Notes under the pieces: model-generated
Told to the model about the DNA's origin: nothing
Databases searched by the model: none
Seen by the model: only the letters and a program-made list of their open reading frames with translations
Made by a program: the position numbers and the translations under genes
Shown: positions 47,759-56,216 of the stretch, one piece after another
Layout: each line of letters opens with the position of its first letter
How positions within the stretch are numbered: the stretch's first letter is position 1
Source of the DNA: Janthinobacterium sp. TND4EL3
GTDB taxonomy: Bacteria > Pseudomonadota > Gammaproteobacteria > Burkholderiales > Burkholderiaceae_D
Direction: 5' to 3'
NCBI RefSeq assembly: GCF_900156175.1
Contig: NZ_FTMV01000012.1
Coordinates: 1 to 64,000 of the forward strand
DNA: 64,000 bases

Positions 47759-48412
47759 TCAGGCCGTCTTACCATTAAAGCCGGTGATCGCCCCAGGGTT
47801 GACTTCGCCCAGGTTCGACACGCTTAGTATCATGCTACCGCCGGATGACAGGCGGACACTGTTGAGCTTGCCTGCGATGTCGACCGTCGGCTTTTCGGCG
47901 CCACTGGTAGTGACCGCCATGGTATAGGTGCCAGCTGGCAAGCCCAGGGCGATGGGATCGATGGTGAACGGCACCGTACCGGCCGCCTTGGCACCCAGTT
48001 CGATCTTGTACTCCTTGTCGTCCAACCCTTTCAGGGTCACGGTGGTCTTGGTGGTGCCTGCCGCCAGCGCGATGCTGCCGTTGACCTTGCTCTTGTCGAG
48101 TTGCACCGTTTCGCTGTTGACCATCACTTCGGAACCCACCTGGGCGCCCAGTGCCAGCACTTGCATGGTTTGCAGCACGCTGGCATTGGCGCTCGTCAGG
48201 TTCGACAGGTTCTGCATCGCCTCCGTCTGTGCCTGCTGTGTCAGCTGATTGACGAACTGGCTCGGATCGGTCGGCGCCAGCGGGTCCTGGTTCTTGATCT
48301 GGGCCACCAGCAGCTTGGTGAACATGTCCTGGGTGGCATTGGCTTGCGACTTGACGGCATTGCTGCCGCTGTTGCTGCCGCTGGCGTTATTTGTAAAGAG
48401 ACTCGTTTCCAT
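47759..48412 (-). CDS. flgD: hook-cap protein FlgD
   Basis: A 217-residue hook scaffolding protein. The N-terminal MFTKLLVAQIKNQDPLAPTDPSQFVNQLTQQAQTEAMQNLSNL block is diagnostic. The middle contains a FlgD Ig-like / Tudor-like region ending GEVNPGAITGFNG. It caps the growing hook and is later replaced. It lies 3 bp after flgC and 58 bp before flgE. Confidence 0.95.
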   Translation of the reverse strand: METSLFTNNASGSNSGSNAVKSQANATQDMFTKLLVAQIKNQDPLAPTDPSQFVNQLTQQAQTEAMQNLSNLTSANASVLQTMQVLALGAQVGSEVMVNSETVQLDKSKVNGSIALAAGTTKTTVTLKGLDDKEYKIELGAKAAGTVPFTIDPIALGLPAGTYTMAVTTSGAEKPTVDIAGKLNSVRLSSGGSMILSVSNLGEVNPGAITGFNGKTA

Positions 48413-48415
48413 GGA

Positions 48416-48832
48416 TTATGCTTCACCTAATTTGAGGAGCGACTGCTGCATCGACTTGATGCGACCCAGCACTTCGACATTCGTTTCAAACGCGCGCGAG
48501 GCCGACATCATGTCGGTCATCTCGGCCACCTGATTGACGTTGGGGTAGTACACCATGCCGTCGGCGTTGGCCATCGGGTGGCCCGGTTCGTACACCTTGC
48601 GCAAGGGCTCGTCGCTTTGCACCACGTCGAGCACCTGTACGCGTCCGCCAGCGCCGCTGGCGCCGGAGCCATCCATCACGGCCGAGAACACGGGCTTGCG
48701 CGCGCGGTAGGTCTCGCCTTCGGAACCGGCGACGGAATCGGCATTGGCCAGGTTGCTGGCGATGGTATTGAGGCGCACGGTTTGCGCCGCCATCGCCGAT
48801 CCGGCGATTTTGGAAATATCCTGGAAGCTCAT
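48416..48832 (-). CDS. flgC: proximal rod protein FlgC
   Basis: A 138-residue rod protein. It shows the SFQDISKIAGSAMAAQTVRLNTIASNLANADSVAGSEGETYRA start and the C-terminal GMVYYPNVNQVAEMTDMMSASRAFETNVEVL typical of FlgC. It stacks on FlgB in the proximal rod. It lies 8 bp after flgB and 3 bp before flgD. Confidence 0.97.
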   Translation of the reverse strand: MSFQDISKIAGSAMAAQTVRLNTIASNLANADSVAGSEGETYRARKPVFSAVMDGSGASGAGGRVQVLDVVQSDEPLRKVYEPGHPMANADGMVYYPNVNQVAEMTDMMSASRAFETNVEVLGRIKSMQQSLLKLGEA

Positions 48833-48840
48833 GCTGGTCC

Positions 48841-49203
48841 TTATTGTCCGGAAATGGCCTTGGACAGACCTTTCAGTTTCATGTTGACGAAAGTGAGGCT
48901 GGTCTGGAAGTCGGTGGCATTTTGCGAGAAGGCAGCCTGCTCGACGCCGATTTCGACGGTATTGCCGTCCCGGCTGGGGTGGTAGGGGACGCGGTACAGG
49001 GCGCTGGCATCGTCATCGGTCGACAGCAGGCCGGCTTCGTTGTCCTGCAATTGCTGCAGGGCGCTGCCGAAATCCATGTCCATGGCCTGGAAGCCGGGCG
49101 TGTTTTCATTGGCGATATTGGCCGCCAGTACGCGTGTACGGTCGGCACGCAGCGCAAGTGCATCGGCATGCACGCCCAACGCGTCCTTGAAATTAATCCC
49201 CAT
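48841..49203 (-). CDS. flgB: proximal rod protein FlgB
   Basis: A 120-residue rod protein that opens the flgB-L operon. It contains ALRADRTRVLAANIANENTPGFQAMDMDFG and the FQTSLTFVNMKLKGLSKAISG C-terminus. I prefer ATG 49203, since AAGGA is at good spacing; the ATG at 49209 is too close to it. The 140-bp spacer to divergent flgA (49204-49343) should carry both promoters, but I found no convincing sigma-54 or sigma-28 site. Confidence 0.95.
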   Translation of the reverse strand: MGINFKDALGVHADALALRADRTRVLAANIANENTPGFQAMDMDFGSALQQLQDNEAGLLSTDDDASALYRVPYHPSRDGNTVEIGVEQAAFSQNATDFQTSLTFVNMKLKGLSKAISGQ

Positions 49204-49343
49204 GGTCATCCTTTGTATTGAATTCGATCGTGCTTGTTGCGGTTCGGGCCAGAAAATAGTTAGTGCAGAGGTAAAATCCCAGCCTGGTCATGTTGACACA
49301 TGGTAAGGTCATGCCGCTTCAGTATCTTTGATTAAGGTTAGCA

Positions 49344-50105
49344 ATGATTCATTTTGAGAACTATTCCGTGATGTGGAACAAGGCGCAAGGTCGTCACTTA
49401 CTGCTGCCAAGCCTGTTTTTACTGACCAGCCTATATAGTAGTGCAGGACGCGCAGAATTGCCAGCCGACAATATATTTTCGCGTGTGGAACAAGTGGCGC
49501 GCGAGCAATTGGCGCAGCAGGCCGCGGCGGCGGGACTGCTGGAACCGCAGTTTCAGGTGGCCGTCGTGAAAAGCACGCGCCCCATTCCCGCGTGCGCGGC
49601 GCCCGTTGCGCTGGAAGCGGCCGACAGCCGTTCGGCGCAGCGCATGCGCTTTGTTGCAGTGTGTCCTGGGAGCAACGGTTGGCGCTATGAACTGCTGGCG
49701 CGCGGCAGCATCACGGCCCAGGTGGCGGTCACCACCGCACCCGTCACGGCGAACACGCCCTTGCAGGCGGTCGACGTGGCGCTGGCGCGGCGCGACGTGA
49801 CGATGGTGCCGGACAGTATGTCGTCGCTGCCTGGCGTTGTCGGCCTGTCAAGCCGACGCAGCCTGCGCGCCGGCGAAGTGCTGCGGCAAGGCCAGCTGGC
49901 CTCGCCCGTGCTGATCAAGCGGGGCAGTGCGGTCAACATCGTGGCGCGCAAGGAGCAGGTGGAAGTGAGCATGGCCGGCGAAGCGATGGACCCGGGCGCG
50001 CAAGGGGAGGTGATACGCGTGCGCAACGCCGCCAGCGGCACGGTGATACGTGCCAGGGTGGTCGATGCGGGCGTGGTGGAACCGGCCGAGATTCCCGGCC
50101 GTTGA
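49344..50105 (+). CDS. flgA: P-ring assembly chaperone FlgA
   Basis: A 253-residue periplasmic chaperone with an N-terminal hydrophobic signal (LLLPSLFLLTSLYSSAGRA). The SAF/FlgA C-terminal half (VALARRDVTMVPDSMSSLP... LRAGEVLRQGQLASPVLIKRGSAVNIVARKEQVEVSMAGEAMDPGAQGEVIRVRN) is complete. It helps FlgI assemble. It is the only gene of the flagellar locus on the plus strand, divergent from flgB and convergent with the glucosaminidase (7-bp gap). ATG 49344 follows AAGG. Confidence 0.93.
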   Translation: MIHFENYSVMWNKAQGRHLLLPSLFLLTSLYSSAGRAELPADNIFSRVEQVAREQLAQQAAAAGLLEPQFQVAVVKSTRPIPACAAPVALEAADSRSAQRMRFVAVCPGSNGWRYELLARGSITAQVAVTTAPVTANTPLQAVDVALARRDVTMVPDSMSSLPGVVGLSSRRSLRAGEVLRQGQLASPVLIKRGSAVNIVARKEQVEVSMAGEAMDPGAQGEVIRVRNAASGTVIRARVVDAGVVEPAEIPGR

Positions 50106-50112
50106 AGCAGGC

Positions 50113-50865
50113 TTAGTCGGCGCCGGCCGTGCGCTGCAGGCGCGTGGCCAGTTGCGTGAGCTTGGCCGCGTAATTCGGGTCGGTGGCATAGCCGCCGCGC
50201 GCCAGCCCTTGCGCGAACGCACCCGCGTCGGCGCCCGTGTTCAGGGCGGCGCGGTAGCGCGGATTGTCGAGCAGCACTTGCGCATAGTCGCGGAAGGCGC
50301 TGGCCTGGTCCGGATAACTGCGGAAGCGTTCCGTTTTCTTCAGGGCCGCGCCGCTGCCGCCCTCGTATTCGGTGGTGACATTGCTGGCCACGTCGCCCTG
50401 CCATTTGCCGCCGGCCTTGATGCCGAACAAATTATGCGTGTCCGCGCCCGTGCCCTGGCGCAGCGGATGCTGGCCCCAGCCCGATTCCAGCGCCGCGTGG
50501 GCGGCGACGATCTCGGGCGCCACGCCCAGGCGCGCACCGGCTTCTTGCGTCCAGGGCTTGATCGAGGCGAGGAACTGCTGCTGCACTTCGCCGATCTCGC
50601 CACCCTGGCTGATGCTGCCCAGGACATTGACGGGCTGGCTCTGCTCCAGGTAGGCGCGGCCTTGCGGGCTGAGCGCCGTGGCGCTGCCGCCACCGTGTTC
50701 GATGAAGCGGGCCACTTCGCCCTGCACTTGCCGGAACACGCTGCCAAAGTTGCCGCCGGAAGCGGTGGCATCGGTGGCGCGCATATTGCTCTGCACAGCG
50801 GACGTGGCCGCCGTCGACGGGGTGGCCGCCGTGGCGCGGGTGGTCAGGAAATCAGCCTGGCGCAT
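50113..50865 (-). CDS. stand-alone flagellar peptidoglycan hydrolase (FlgJ C-terminal/SltF-like glucosaminidase)
   Basis: A 250-residue protein with a glucosaminidase domain: SIKPWTQEAGARLGVAPEIVAAHAALESGWGQHPL holds the catalytic glutamate. It is followed by HNLFGIKAGGKWQGDV, an ALKKTERFRSYPDQASAFRDYAQVLL segment and NPRYRAAL. This corresponds to the hydrolase half missing from flgJ in this locus. No signal peptide is visible, so it may reach the periplasm with the flagellar export apparatus or through FlgJ contact. I use ATG 50865 (GAGGA upstream, 14-bp overlap with flgN); ATG 50883 is possible. It probably opens the wall for the rod. Confidence 0.85.
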   Translation of the reverse strand: MRQADFLTTRATAATPSTAATSAVQSNMRATDATASGGNFGSVFRQVQGEVARFIEHGGGSATALSPQGRAYLEQSQPVNVLGSISQGGEIGEVQQQFLASIKPWTQEAGARLGVAPEIVAAHAALESGWGQHPLRQGTGADTHNLFGIKAGGKWQGDVASNVTTEYEGGSGAALKKTERFRSYPDQASAFRDYAQVLLDNPRYRAALNTGADAGAFAQGLARGGYATDPNYAAKLTQLATRLQRTAGAD

Positions 50866-51292
50866 ACGTATCTTCCTCGCCATGCAGCACGCGCTGCATG
50901 ATGCTGTACTGCTCTGTTAATAATTCGCTGTTGCGGCTATTCAGGCGCTTGCATTCGAGCACCATTTGTTCCAGTGCGCTCCAGTCGGCCTGGGCCTTGC
51001 TGCGCGCATCTTCTTGCAATAACGCAAACAATTGTGCCATCTCCGCCTTTGGACCCAGCAGGGCCGTGACGAGGCTGACGCGCTGGCGCCGGCGCGCATC
51101 GAGCTGTTCGACGGCGGCGACGACCTGGTCGGCAAGCGCCGTCAGCCGGGCGCTCTGGTGGTGCAAGGAGGCGTGGAACTGCTCCTCCAGCAAGGCCAGC
51201 AGGGCAGTATAGCCTTCTTGATCATCGGCAATGCCCAGCAGGACACGGCGCACGGCTTCCTGGCGCGTGATGCCCTTGCGCGGTGCCGTCAC
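50852..51292 (-). CDS. flgN: FlgN-type export chaperone for FlgK/FlgL
   Basis: A 146-residue, mostly helical protein with FlgN features (EAVRRVLLGIADDQEGYTALLALLEEQFHASLHHQSARLTALADQVVAAVEQLDARR). FlgN binds the hook-junction proteins FlgK and FlgL in the cytoplasm and delivers them to export. It starts at GTG 51292, overlapping the flgM stop by 4 bp (GTGA), a tight coupling. Assignment rests on gene position and helical pattern, since FlgN diverges quickly. Confidence 0.85.
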   Translation of the reverse strand: MTAPRKGITRQEAVRRVLLGIADDQEGYTALLALLEEQFHASLHHQSARLTALADQVVAAVEQLDARRRQRVSLVTALLGPKAEMAQLFALLQEDARSKAQADWSALEQMVLECKRLNSRNSELLTEQYSIMQRVLHGEEDTYAPG

Positions 51293-51579
51293 GATTCACC
51301 GCCGTGAAAGCGCTGGATCAGGCCCGCCAGTTTCGACGGGTCGAACGGCAGTTCGCCCTTGGCCAGCGCGTCGCGCAGCATGGCCACGCGTTCATGGTCG
51401 ATCTCGGGCATGGCGCGCAGGGCGGCCATGGCCGGTTGCAGAACGGCCGATTGCAGTTCCGCCCCGGCCGACGAGCCGCCCATGGCGCCCGCGGCGCCCG
51501 CGTTCTCGGCGATCGCCTCGGCCGGCGCCACGGCGCTGCTGCGCACGGTGGCGCCGGTATTGCCGGAGGAGATTTTCAT
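51289..51579 (-). CDS. flgM: anti-sigma-28 factor FlgM
   Basis: A 96-residue FlgM starting at ATG 51579, with AAGGGA at good spacing. It opens MKISSGNTGA and ends with the sigma-28-binding segment ERVAMLRDALAKGELPFDPSKLAGLIQRF. It holds FliA inactive until exported through the finished hook. A dedicated sigma factor (fliA, 2 kb upstream in the same transcript direction) makes the pair a closed circuit for this flagellum. It lies 16 bp after motB and is coupled to flgN. Confidence 0.9.
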   Translation of the reverse strand: MKISSGNTGATVRSSAVAPAEAIAENAGAAGAMGGSSAGAELQSAVLQPAMAALRAMPEIDHERVAMLRDALAKGELPFDPSKLAGLIQRFHGGES

Positions 51580-51595
51580 ACGTTGTCCCTTGCCT

Positions 51596-52600
51596 TTAAT
51601 TTGCATGCTCGTCCCGTTCCTTCTTTGCGGGCAGGCCCAGCTTGTCGCGCAGGCGCTGCAAGGTGCCCGAGTCCGGTTCACCCACTTGCAACTCGTCGCC
51701 TTGCGGCTTTTGCCCGGCCATGCCGAACATGGCGGCGATGCTGTCCGCCTGGCCACGCGTCAATATTAACAGTTCGATGCGGCGGTTGATGCCGGCGCTG
51801 GCGTTTTTCACGTCCAGCGGCGCGCGGTCGGCCATGCCCACCACTTGCAGCACGCTATCCGGACTCATGCTGCCGATCAACAATTGCGCGCGCGCCGACA
51901 TGGCGCGGTTGGCTGACAGGGTCCAGTTGGAAAAGCCTTCATAGCCGGTATTGGCGTATTGGATCGAGTCGGTATGGCCGACGATCAGCATCTGGTTCTC
52001 CATTTGCGCAAACACGGGACCCATCTGGCGCAGCAGCTTGCGGAAGCGGTCCGTCGGCACGGCGCTGCCGCGCACGAACATGCCTTGCTTGTCCGTATCG
52101 TGCAGCATGACGCGCAGGCCGTACGGCGTGATCACCGATTGCAGGTTGCTCTTCAAGCCCGCTTCATCGCTGAGCTTGTCGAGCGCGCGCGACAGGGCCA
52201 GCAAGTCTTCCGGAGACTGGTAGCTGACCTTGGTCTGGTTTTGCGGTGCCGCACCGGCCTTGCCGTCCTGCGTCTGCTTGCCTTCCGTGCGCGTGTCGCC
52301 CGTGCCCTTGCGGGGCATGGGGAAGCGCTCGATCAGGCTGCCGCGCGGGCCGCCTTTTTGCTCCGGCATGACGCCCTGGCCTTCGCCCTGGCGGCTGCCC
52401 GCCGTCGCGTCCATCATGATTTCCTTCATCGCCTGCTGCTCGCGCGCGGCCATCAGCCACAGCACGAGGAAGAGCGACAGCAGGGCCAGGCAAAAGTCGG
52501 CGAACGCTACCTTCCAGGCGCCGCCGTGGGCATCGTCATCGTGCTTGCGTCCGGCACGCTTGATGATGGCCTGTTCATGTTTCTCATGCGGCTTTAGCAC
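51596..52600 (-). CDS. motB: flagellar stator subunit MotB (LafU-type)
   Basis: A 334-residue protein with one N-terminal membrane helix. The helix carries the proton-binding aspartate: WKVAFADFCLALLSLFLVLWLM. A linker and the OmpA-like peptidoglycan-binding domain follow (LIVGHTDSIQYANTGYEGFSNWTLSANRAMSARAQLL). I start it at GTG 52600, preceded by GGGAGG at 5-6 bp, which gives the family-typical basic cytoplasmic tail KHEQAIIKR. A longer frame to 52645 exists. It overlaps motA by 17 bp. It anchors the stator to the wall and conducts protons. Confidence 0.92.
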   Translation of the reverse strand: MLKPHEKHEQAIIKRAGRKHDDDAHGGAWKVAFADFCLALLSLFLVLWLMAAREQQAMKEIMMDATAGSRQGEGQGVMPEQKGGPRGSLIERFPMPRKGTGDTRTEGKQTQDGKAGAAPQNQTKVSYQSPEDLLALSRALDKLSDEAGLKSNLQSVITPYGLRVMLHDTDKQGMFVRGSAVPTDRFRKLLRQMGPVFAQMENQMLIVGHTDSIQYANTGYEGFSNWTLSANRAMSARAQLLIGSMSPDSVLQVVGMADRAPLDVKNASAGINRRIELLILTRGQADSIAAMFGMAGQKPQGDELQVGEPDSGTLQRLRDKLGLPAKKERDEHAN

Positions 52601-53498
52601 GGCGGCCTCCCCGGCCTTGGCCTTGCTCTTGTTCGGCGCCGCCATCTTCCAGCGCGTTGATCCAGCTTTCCAGCTGGGCGAAGCTCGGCTTGATGTTCAG
52701 CTGCACCAGGCGGCGGCCCGCATCGATGGCCAGCAGGGGCGGCTTGCCCGCCACGTGCGTGACCAGCACGACTTTCACGCATTCCATGGTCGAGCCTTCC
52801 TCGCCCACCAGCTGTTTCATCATATTGCACATCGGATCGAGCACGCCGTAGCAAAAGAAGATGCCGATGAAGGTACCGACCATGGCGGCGCCCACTTTTT
52901 CCGAGATTTCCGCCGCATCGGCGCCGTCGGCCACGGAATTCATGGCCATCACGATGCCGAGCACGGCGGCCAGGATGCCGAAGCCGGGCATGGCTTCGGC
53001 GATCTTGTGCAGCGACTTCGACGGTTGCAGCAATTCGTCGTGGATGGCTTCCAGTTCCTGCTCCAGCACGCCTTCGAGCTCGTGCGCGTTGATCTTGCCC
53101 ATCGCCATCAGGCGGAAGTTGTCGACAATGAAAGCGAGCAGCTTCGGCTCTTCCAGCACCAGCGGATAGCGCTGGAACAGGGCGCTTTCGCGCGGGGCCT
53201 CGACGTGGGCGTCGAGCGCCTTCAGGCCGCCGGCGGCCGTTTGCAGCAGTTCATACATTAGCAGCAGCAACTGGCGCTGGAATTCCGAACCTTGCTTCTT
53301 GTGCGTGACGATCTTGCGCATCTGGTGCAGCATTTCACCGAGTACATGCTTGGGGTTGCCCAGCACCAGCGCGCCCACGGCGGCGCCGATGATGATGATC
53401 AACTCGACCGGTTGCCAGATCGCGTGGACGGTACCGCCCATCAGGGCGAAGCCTCCGAATACACACCCCATCACGATTAAGATACCGATAATTACCAT
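52584..53498 (-). CDS. motA: flagellar stator subunit MotA (LafT-type)
   Basis: A 304-residue, four-helix stator protein of the proton-driven MotA type. The start MVIIGILIVMGCVFGGFALMGG and the ELIIIIGAAVGALVLGN helix are present. The ESxxFxxYPLVLEEPKLLAFIVDNFRLMAMG cytoplasmic loop and the PGFGILAAVLGIVMAMNSV helix with its proline complete it. The two genes overlap (17 bp), and both are inside the flagellar locus, as lafT-lafU are in lateral systems. A separate motAB for a main flagellum is expected elsewhere. Confidence 0.95.
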   Translation of the reverse strand: MVIIGILIVMGCVFGGFALMGGTVHAIWQPVELIIIIGAAVGALVLGNPKHVLGEMLHQMRKIVTHKKQGSEFQRQLLLLMYELLQTAAGGLKALDAHVEAPRESALFQRYPLVLEEPKLLAFIVDNFRLMAMGKINAHELEGVLEQELEAIHDELLQPSKSLHKIAEAMPGFGILAAVLGIVMAMNSVADGADAAEISEKVGAAMVGTFIGIFFCYGVLDPMCNMMKQLVGEEGSTMECVKVVLVTHVAGKPPLLAIDAGRRLVQLNIKPSFAQLESWINALEDGGAEQEQGQGRGGRRAKAA

Positions 53499-53554
53499 GT
53501 CAACTGCCTTTCTGCGTCATTGTGCTGCGTCAATTTGATGGATGTTGCTTAACT

Positions 53555-54298
53555 TTATGCGTCCTGCAGCATGGCTTTCATCTTGCCCAGTGCCGTCTTG
53601 TTGAGCTGGCAGACGCGGGCGTCGCTCAGGTCCAGCACGGCAGCAATTTCCTTGTAGCTCAGTTCGAATTCGTAATACATCTGGATCACGCGCTGCTCGC
53701 GTTCGTCGAGCGCGCGCAGGGCCTGTTCCAGGCTGCGCCGCACCATCAATTGCTCTTCCGGGCTTGGTGCGCTGTCCGCTTGCCCCAGGCTTTCCTGCAG
53801 CACCTCGTCGAAACTGGCGATCAGCTCGGCGTTTTCCGCCAACTGGTACTCCTGGTACGCTTCCGGCGTCAGCTTCAGGGCCGCCATGATTTCCGCTTCC
53901 TGCGGCTCGCGCCCCAGGCGCCGGGTCAGGGCGCGCACGCTGTCGCGCAGGCGATGGCTTTCCTGGCGCACGGCGCGCGGGCGCCAGTCCTGGCGCCGCA
54001 GTTCGTCGAGGATGGCGCCGCGTATGCGCAGGCTGGCATAGCTGCCGAACGACTGGTCGGGCACGCCGTAGCGGCGCAAGGCTTCGAGCAGGCCCATCAG
54101 GCCTATCTGTTCCATGTCGTCGCGGTCGATGGCGCCCGACACCTGCGAATTGAGCTGGCGCACGATGCGCTTCACCAAAGGGGCGTACGCCACCAGATGT
54201 TGTTGCTCTTCAGTAACGCTGAGCACGGCCGCGCAAGCGCTGGCGGCGGCATATTCGCCGGCGCCATACGCTTCCTGGTATTGCTCTGCATAGGCCAA
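53555..54298 (-). CDS. fliA: flagellar sigma-28 factor FliA (LafS-type)
   Basis: A 247-residue sigma-28. Region 2 is APLVKRIVRQLNSQVSGAIDRDDMEQIGLMGLLEALRRY... FGSYASLRIRGAILDELRRQDW; region 4 is DEREQRVIQMYYEFELSYKEIAAVLDLSDARVCQLNKTAL. It directs RNA polymerase to late flagellar promoters and is held by FlgM. I prefer TTG 54298, which has GGGAG upstream, over an in-frame GTG at 54310 without one. The gene sits between fliL and motA, as in lafF-lafS-lafT. Confidence 0.93.
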   Translation of the reverse strand: MAYAEQYQEAYGAGEYAAASACAAVLSVTEEQQHLVAYAPLVKRIVRQLNSQVSGAIDRDDMEQIGLMGLLEALRRYGVPDQSFGSYASLRIRGAILDELRRQDWRPRAVRQESHRLRDSVRALTRRLGREPQEAEIMAALKLTPEAYQEYQLAENAELIASFDEVLQESLGQADSAPSPEEQLMVRRSLEQALRALDEREQRVIQMYYEFELSYKEIAAVLDLSDARVCQLNKTALGKMKAMLQDA

Positions 54299-54331
54299 GG
54301 GATCTCCCACTAGGTCGGCTGGCGTGTTGGC

Positions 54332-54808
54332 TTACTCAATGATCAGCTTGCCGACCATGACTTCGGTGAACGGCTTTTCCATCTGCTCGCGTTCATAGCT
54401 GACATTGAAGGCCTTGTTGATCTGCTCGGCATATTCTTCCACGGTCATGGTTTGCGCCTTGTCCAGTGGAAAGCTCGACAGCGTGCTGACGGCGATCGAG
54501 CGCATCAGCGGCAAGTGGTCCTTGGTCAGCTTTTCCTTTTCTTCCGTGGTGGCGATCACCAGGTCGGCCGACAGGTAATGCGTGTCGCCTTCGCCGGGAC
54601 CACGGCGCAGCATCACGATGACCTTGTCGAGCGTGATGAACTTGCGCGCCTTCTTGCCCGTGGCGGGCGGTGGCGGGGCTTTCGCTTCGGCAACATCGGC
54701 ATGGCCGGCGACCGGTTTGGCCAGGTACCACATGGCGCCGCCGGCCGCGCCGGCGGCCAGCACGGCCACGGCGATAAAGCCGCCTATCAGTTTCATTTTC
54801 ATATTCAT
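54332..54808 (-). CDS. fliL: FliL-family basal-body protein (LafF-type)
   Basis: A 158-residue FliL. One N-terminal helix (LIGGFIAVAVLAAGAAGGAMWYLA) precedes the periplasmic SPFH-like domain (KFITLDKVIVMLRRG... GDTHYLSADLVIATTEEKEKLTKDHLPLMRSIAVSTLSS). It supports stator incorporation. Its ATG shares a base with the fliK stop (TGATG). In lateral systems this gene is lafF, right after lafE (fliK), as here. Confidence 0.9.
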   Translation of the reverse strand: MNMKMKLIGGFIAVAVLAAGAAGGAMWYLAKPVAGHADVAEAKAPPPPATGKKARKFITLDKVIVMLRRGPGEGDTHYLSADLVIATTEEKEKLTKDHLPLMRSIAVSTLSSFPLDKAQTMTVEEYAEQINKAFNVSYEREQMEKPFTEVMVGKLIIE

Positions 54809-55902
54809 CAGGTGGTTTCTCGCTCAGGCATGGCGTACGTGGTAGCGGCAGTGCTGCCGTCGGACAGGGCGCGTCCCGGCTCCGCATCGTCGTTCTGGCG
54901 GCCGGACTGCCGCTGGCCGCGCGCGTCACCGTCGGCAAAGGCCTGGGCGGCGGGGCTGCGCGGGGTGGCGCTGATATTGACGGCCACGTCGGTGTACTGG
55001 CGCTGCGCCAGGTCGCTGCGCATGTTTTCGCCGATGCCTTGCAATTGGCGCAACACTTCGGAGTTCGACGCCGTCACGTTCACCTGCAGTGTGCCGGCCG
55101 TGTGGCGGATGGAGATGTCGATGCGGCCCAGCATGGGCGGCTCGAGACGGATCGTCGCGTGTTCGCTGTTGCGCCCGATTTGCGTCTGCAGACGTTCGCC
55201 CAGCGCCTCGCGCAGCGGTTCCTGCCATTGCTGTGCTGGGCCGTTGAGCTTGATGGTGTCGGCGCCAGGGGCTGCCGGGGCGGCATTGCCGACCGCGCCC
55301 GCCAGGCCCAGATTGGGTGGCGCCGGCGTCGCAGCGCCGCGTTCGCCTTCGCGCGCCGCAGCCGCGGGGGCGGCGGCCGTTACCGGCGTGCCTTGCTGCA
55401 GCAGCGACTCGAAAGGCTGGGCCGACACGCCCCCTTTGGCGGCTGTCGCCGGATTGGCCGCAGCCAGCGGTTCGCGCGTGTCGCGTCCTGCCGGTTGCGC
55501 CATTGCCTGCGCGGTAAGGGTGACGGCCGCCGGATGCAGGCTGATGTTGAGTGCCGGATTGGCTTGCGCCACATGCGCCTGCACTGGTGTCTGAGCCTGT
55601 GCCTGCGCGGCGGCGCGCGTCTCGGCTGCGGCCGCGTCCGTTGGCGGCAGCATGGTCACCGGCAAGCCGATGAGCGGGGCGGCCATGGCTGGCAGGCCAC
55701 TGTCGGCCTGGCTGTCGCTGTCCCTGGCTGGCGCGGGCGTATCGCTATCGGCCGTCTGCGCGCCTGTCACATCGAACACCTGCGCAAACAGGGGCAGGGC
55801 CGAGGGCGTGGCGCCATTGCTGCCATAGCCTGGCGTACCGGGCAGGGTGGCCGTCTGTGCCGCCGCTGGCGCCGCATTCGCCGTGTTGAAGTTCATGATC
55901 AT
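54808..55902 (-). CDS. fliK: hook-length control protein FliK (LafE-type)
   Basis: A 364-residue FliK. Residues 1-230 are low-complexity Ala/Pro/Thr-rich with little conservation, as in the ruler region. The conserved hook-length domain (Flg_hook) is C-terminal: GERLQTQIGRNSEHATIRLEPPMLGRIDISIRHTAGTLQVNVTASNSEVLRQLQGIGENM. FliK measures hook length and switches export to filament proteins. ATG 55902 overlaps the preceding gene's stop (ATGA). A second ATG at 55896 is possible. Confidence 0.9.
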   Translation of the reverse strand: MIMNFNTANAAPAAAQTATLPGTPGYGSNGATPSALPLFAQVFDVTGAQTADSDTPAPARDSDSQADSGLPAMAAPLIGLPVTMLPPTDAAAAETRAAAQAQAQTPVQAHVAQANPALNISLHPAAVTLTAQAMAQPAGRDTREPLAAANPATAAKGGVSAQPFESLLQQGTPVTAAAPAAAAREGERGAATPAPPNLGLAGAVGNAAPAAPGADTIKLNGPAQQWQEPLREALGERLQTQIGRNSEHATIRLEPPMLGRIDISIRHTAGTLQVNVTASNSEVLRQLQGIGENMRSDLAQRQYTDVAVNISATPRSPAAQAFADGDARGQRQSGRQNDDAEPGRALSDGSTAATTYAMPERETT

Positions 55903-56216
55903 GCTTGATACCCTTCAGAGTCGTATTCGCCGAGCGCAGCGTAGGCGACCCAACCTTCCTTATTTGCCTGTAATGCACCCAGGTGCAAGCCCAGGCGTTC
56001 TTTTTCCTCAGAGCAAATTTTAACCGCTTGCGCGTGAATTTTGCGCAATTGCAACAATTCTGTTTGTTCCAGCGCAGTCCATGCGCCCCGTTCGGCCAGC
56101 AGCGGGATATTTTTCGCCAGGCTGGCCGAGAGTTTTTCCATCGCATCCCAGTCCGACTCGGCAACCGCCGCGCTCAATTGCCGGCTCAGCTGCTGCAGCG
56201 CAGCGCGCCTAGCCAT
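55899..56216 (-). CDS. FliT-position chaperone-like protein (LafD-type)
   Basis: A 105-residue helical protein between fliS and fliK, the place of lafD/fliT. The sequence is not confidently recognisable: basic start MARRAALQQLSRQLSAAVAES, middle AWTALEQTELLQLRKIHAQAV, end YDSEGYQA. FliT-like proteins bind FliD, FlhDC or FliI/FliJ, but that is inferred from position and size. It overlaps fliS by 8 bp and fliK by 4 bp, so it is translationally coupled. An in-frame GTG at 56231 is a possible start. Confidence 0.6.
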   Translation of the reverse strand: MARRAALQQLSRQLSAAVAESDWDAMEKLSASLAKNIPLLAERGAWTALEQTELLQLRKIHAQAVKICSEEKERLGLHLGALQANKEGWVAYAALGEYDSEGYQA

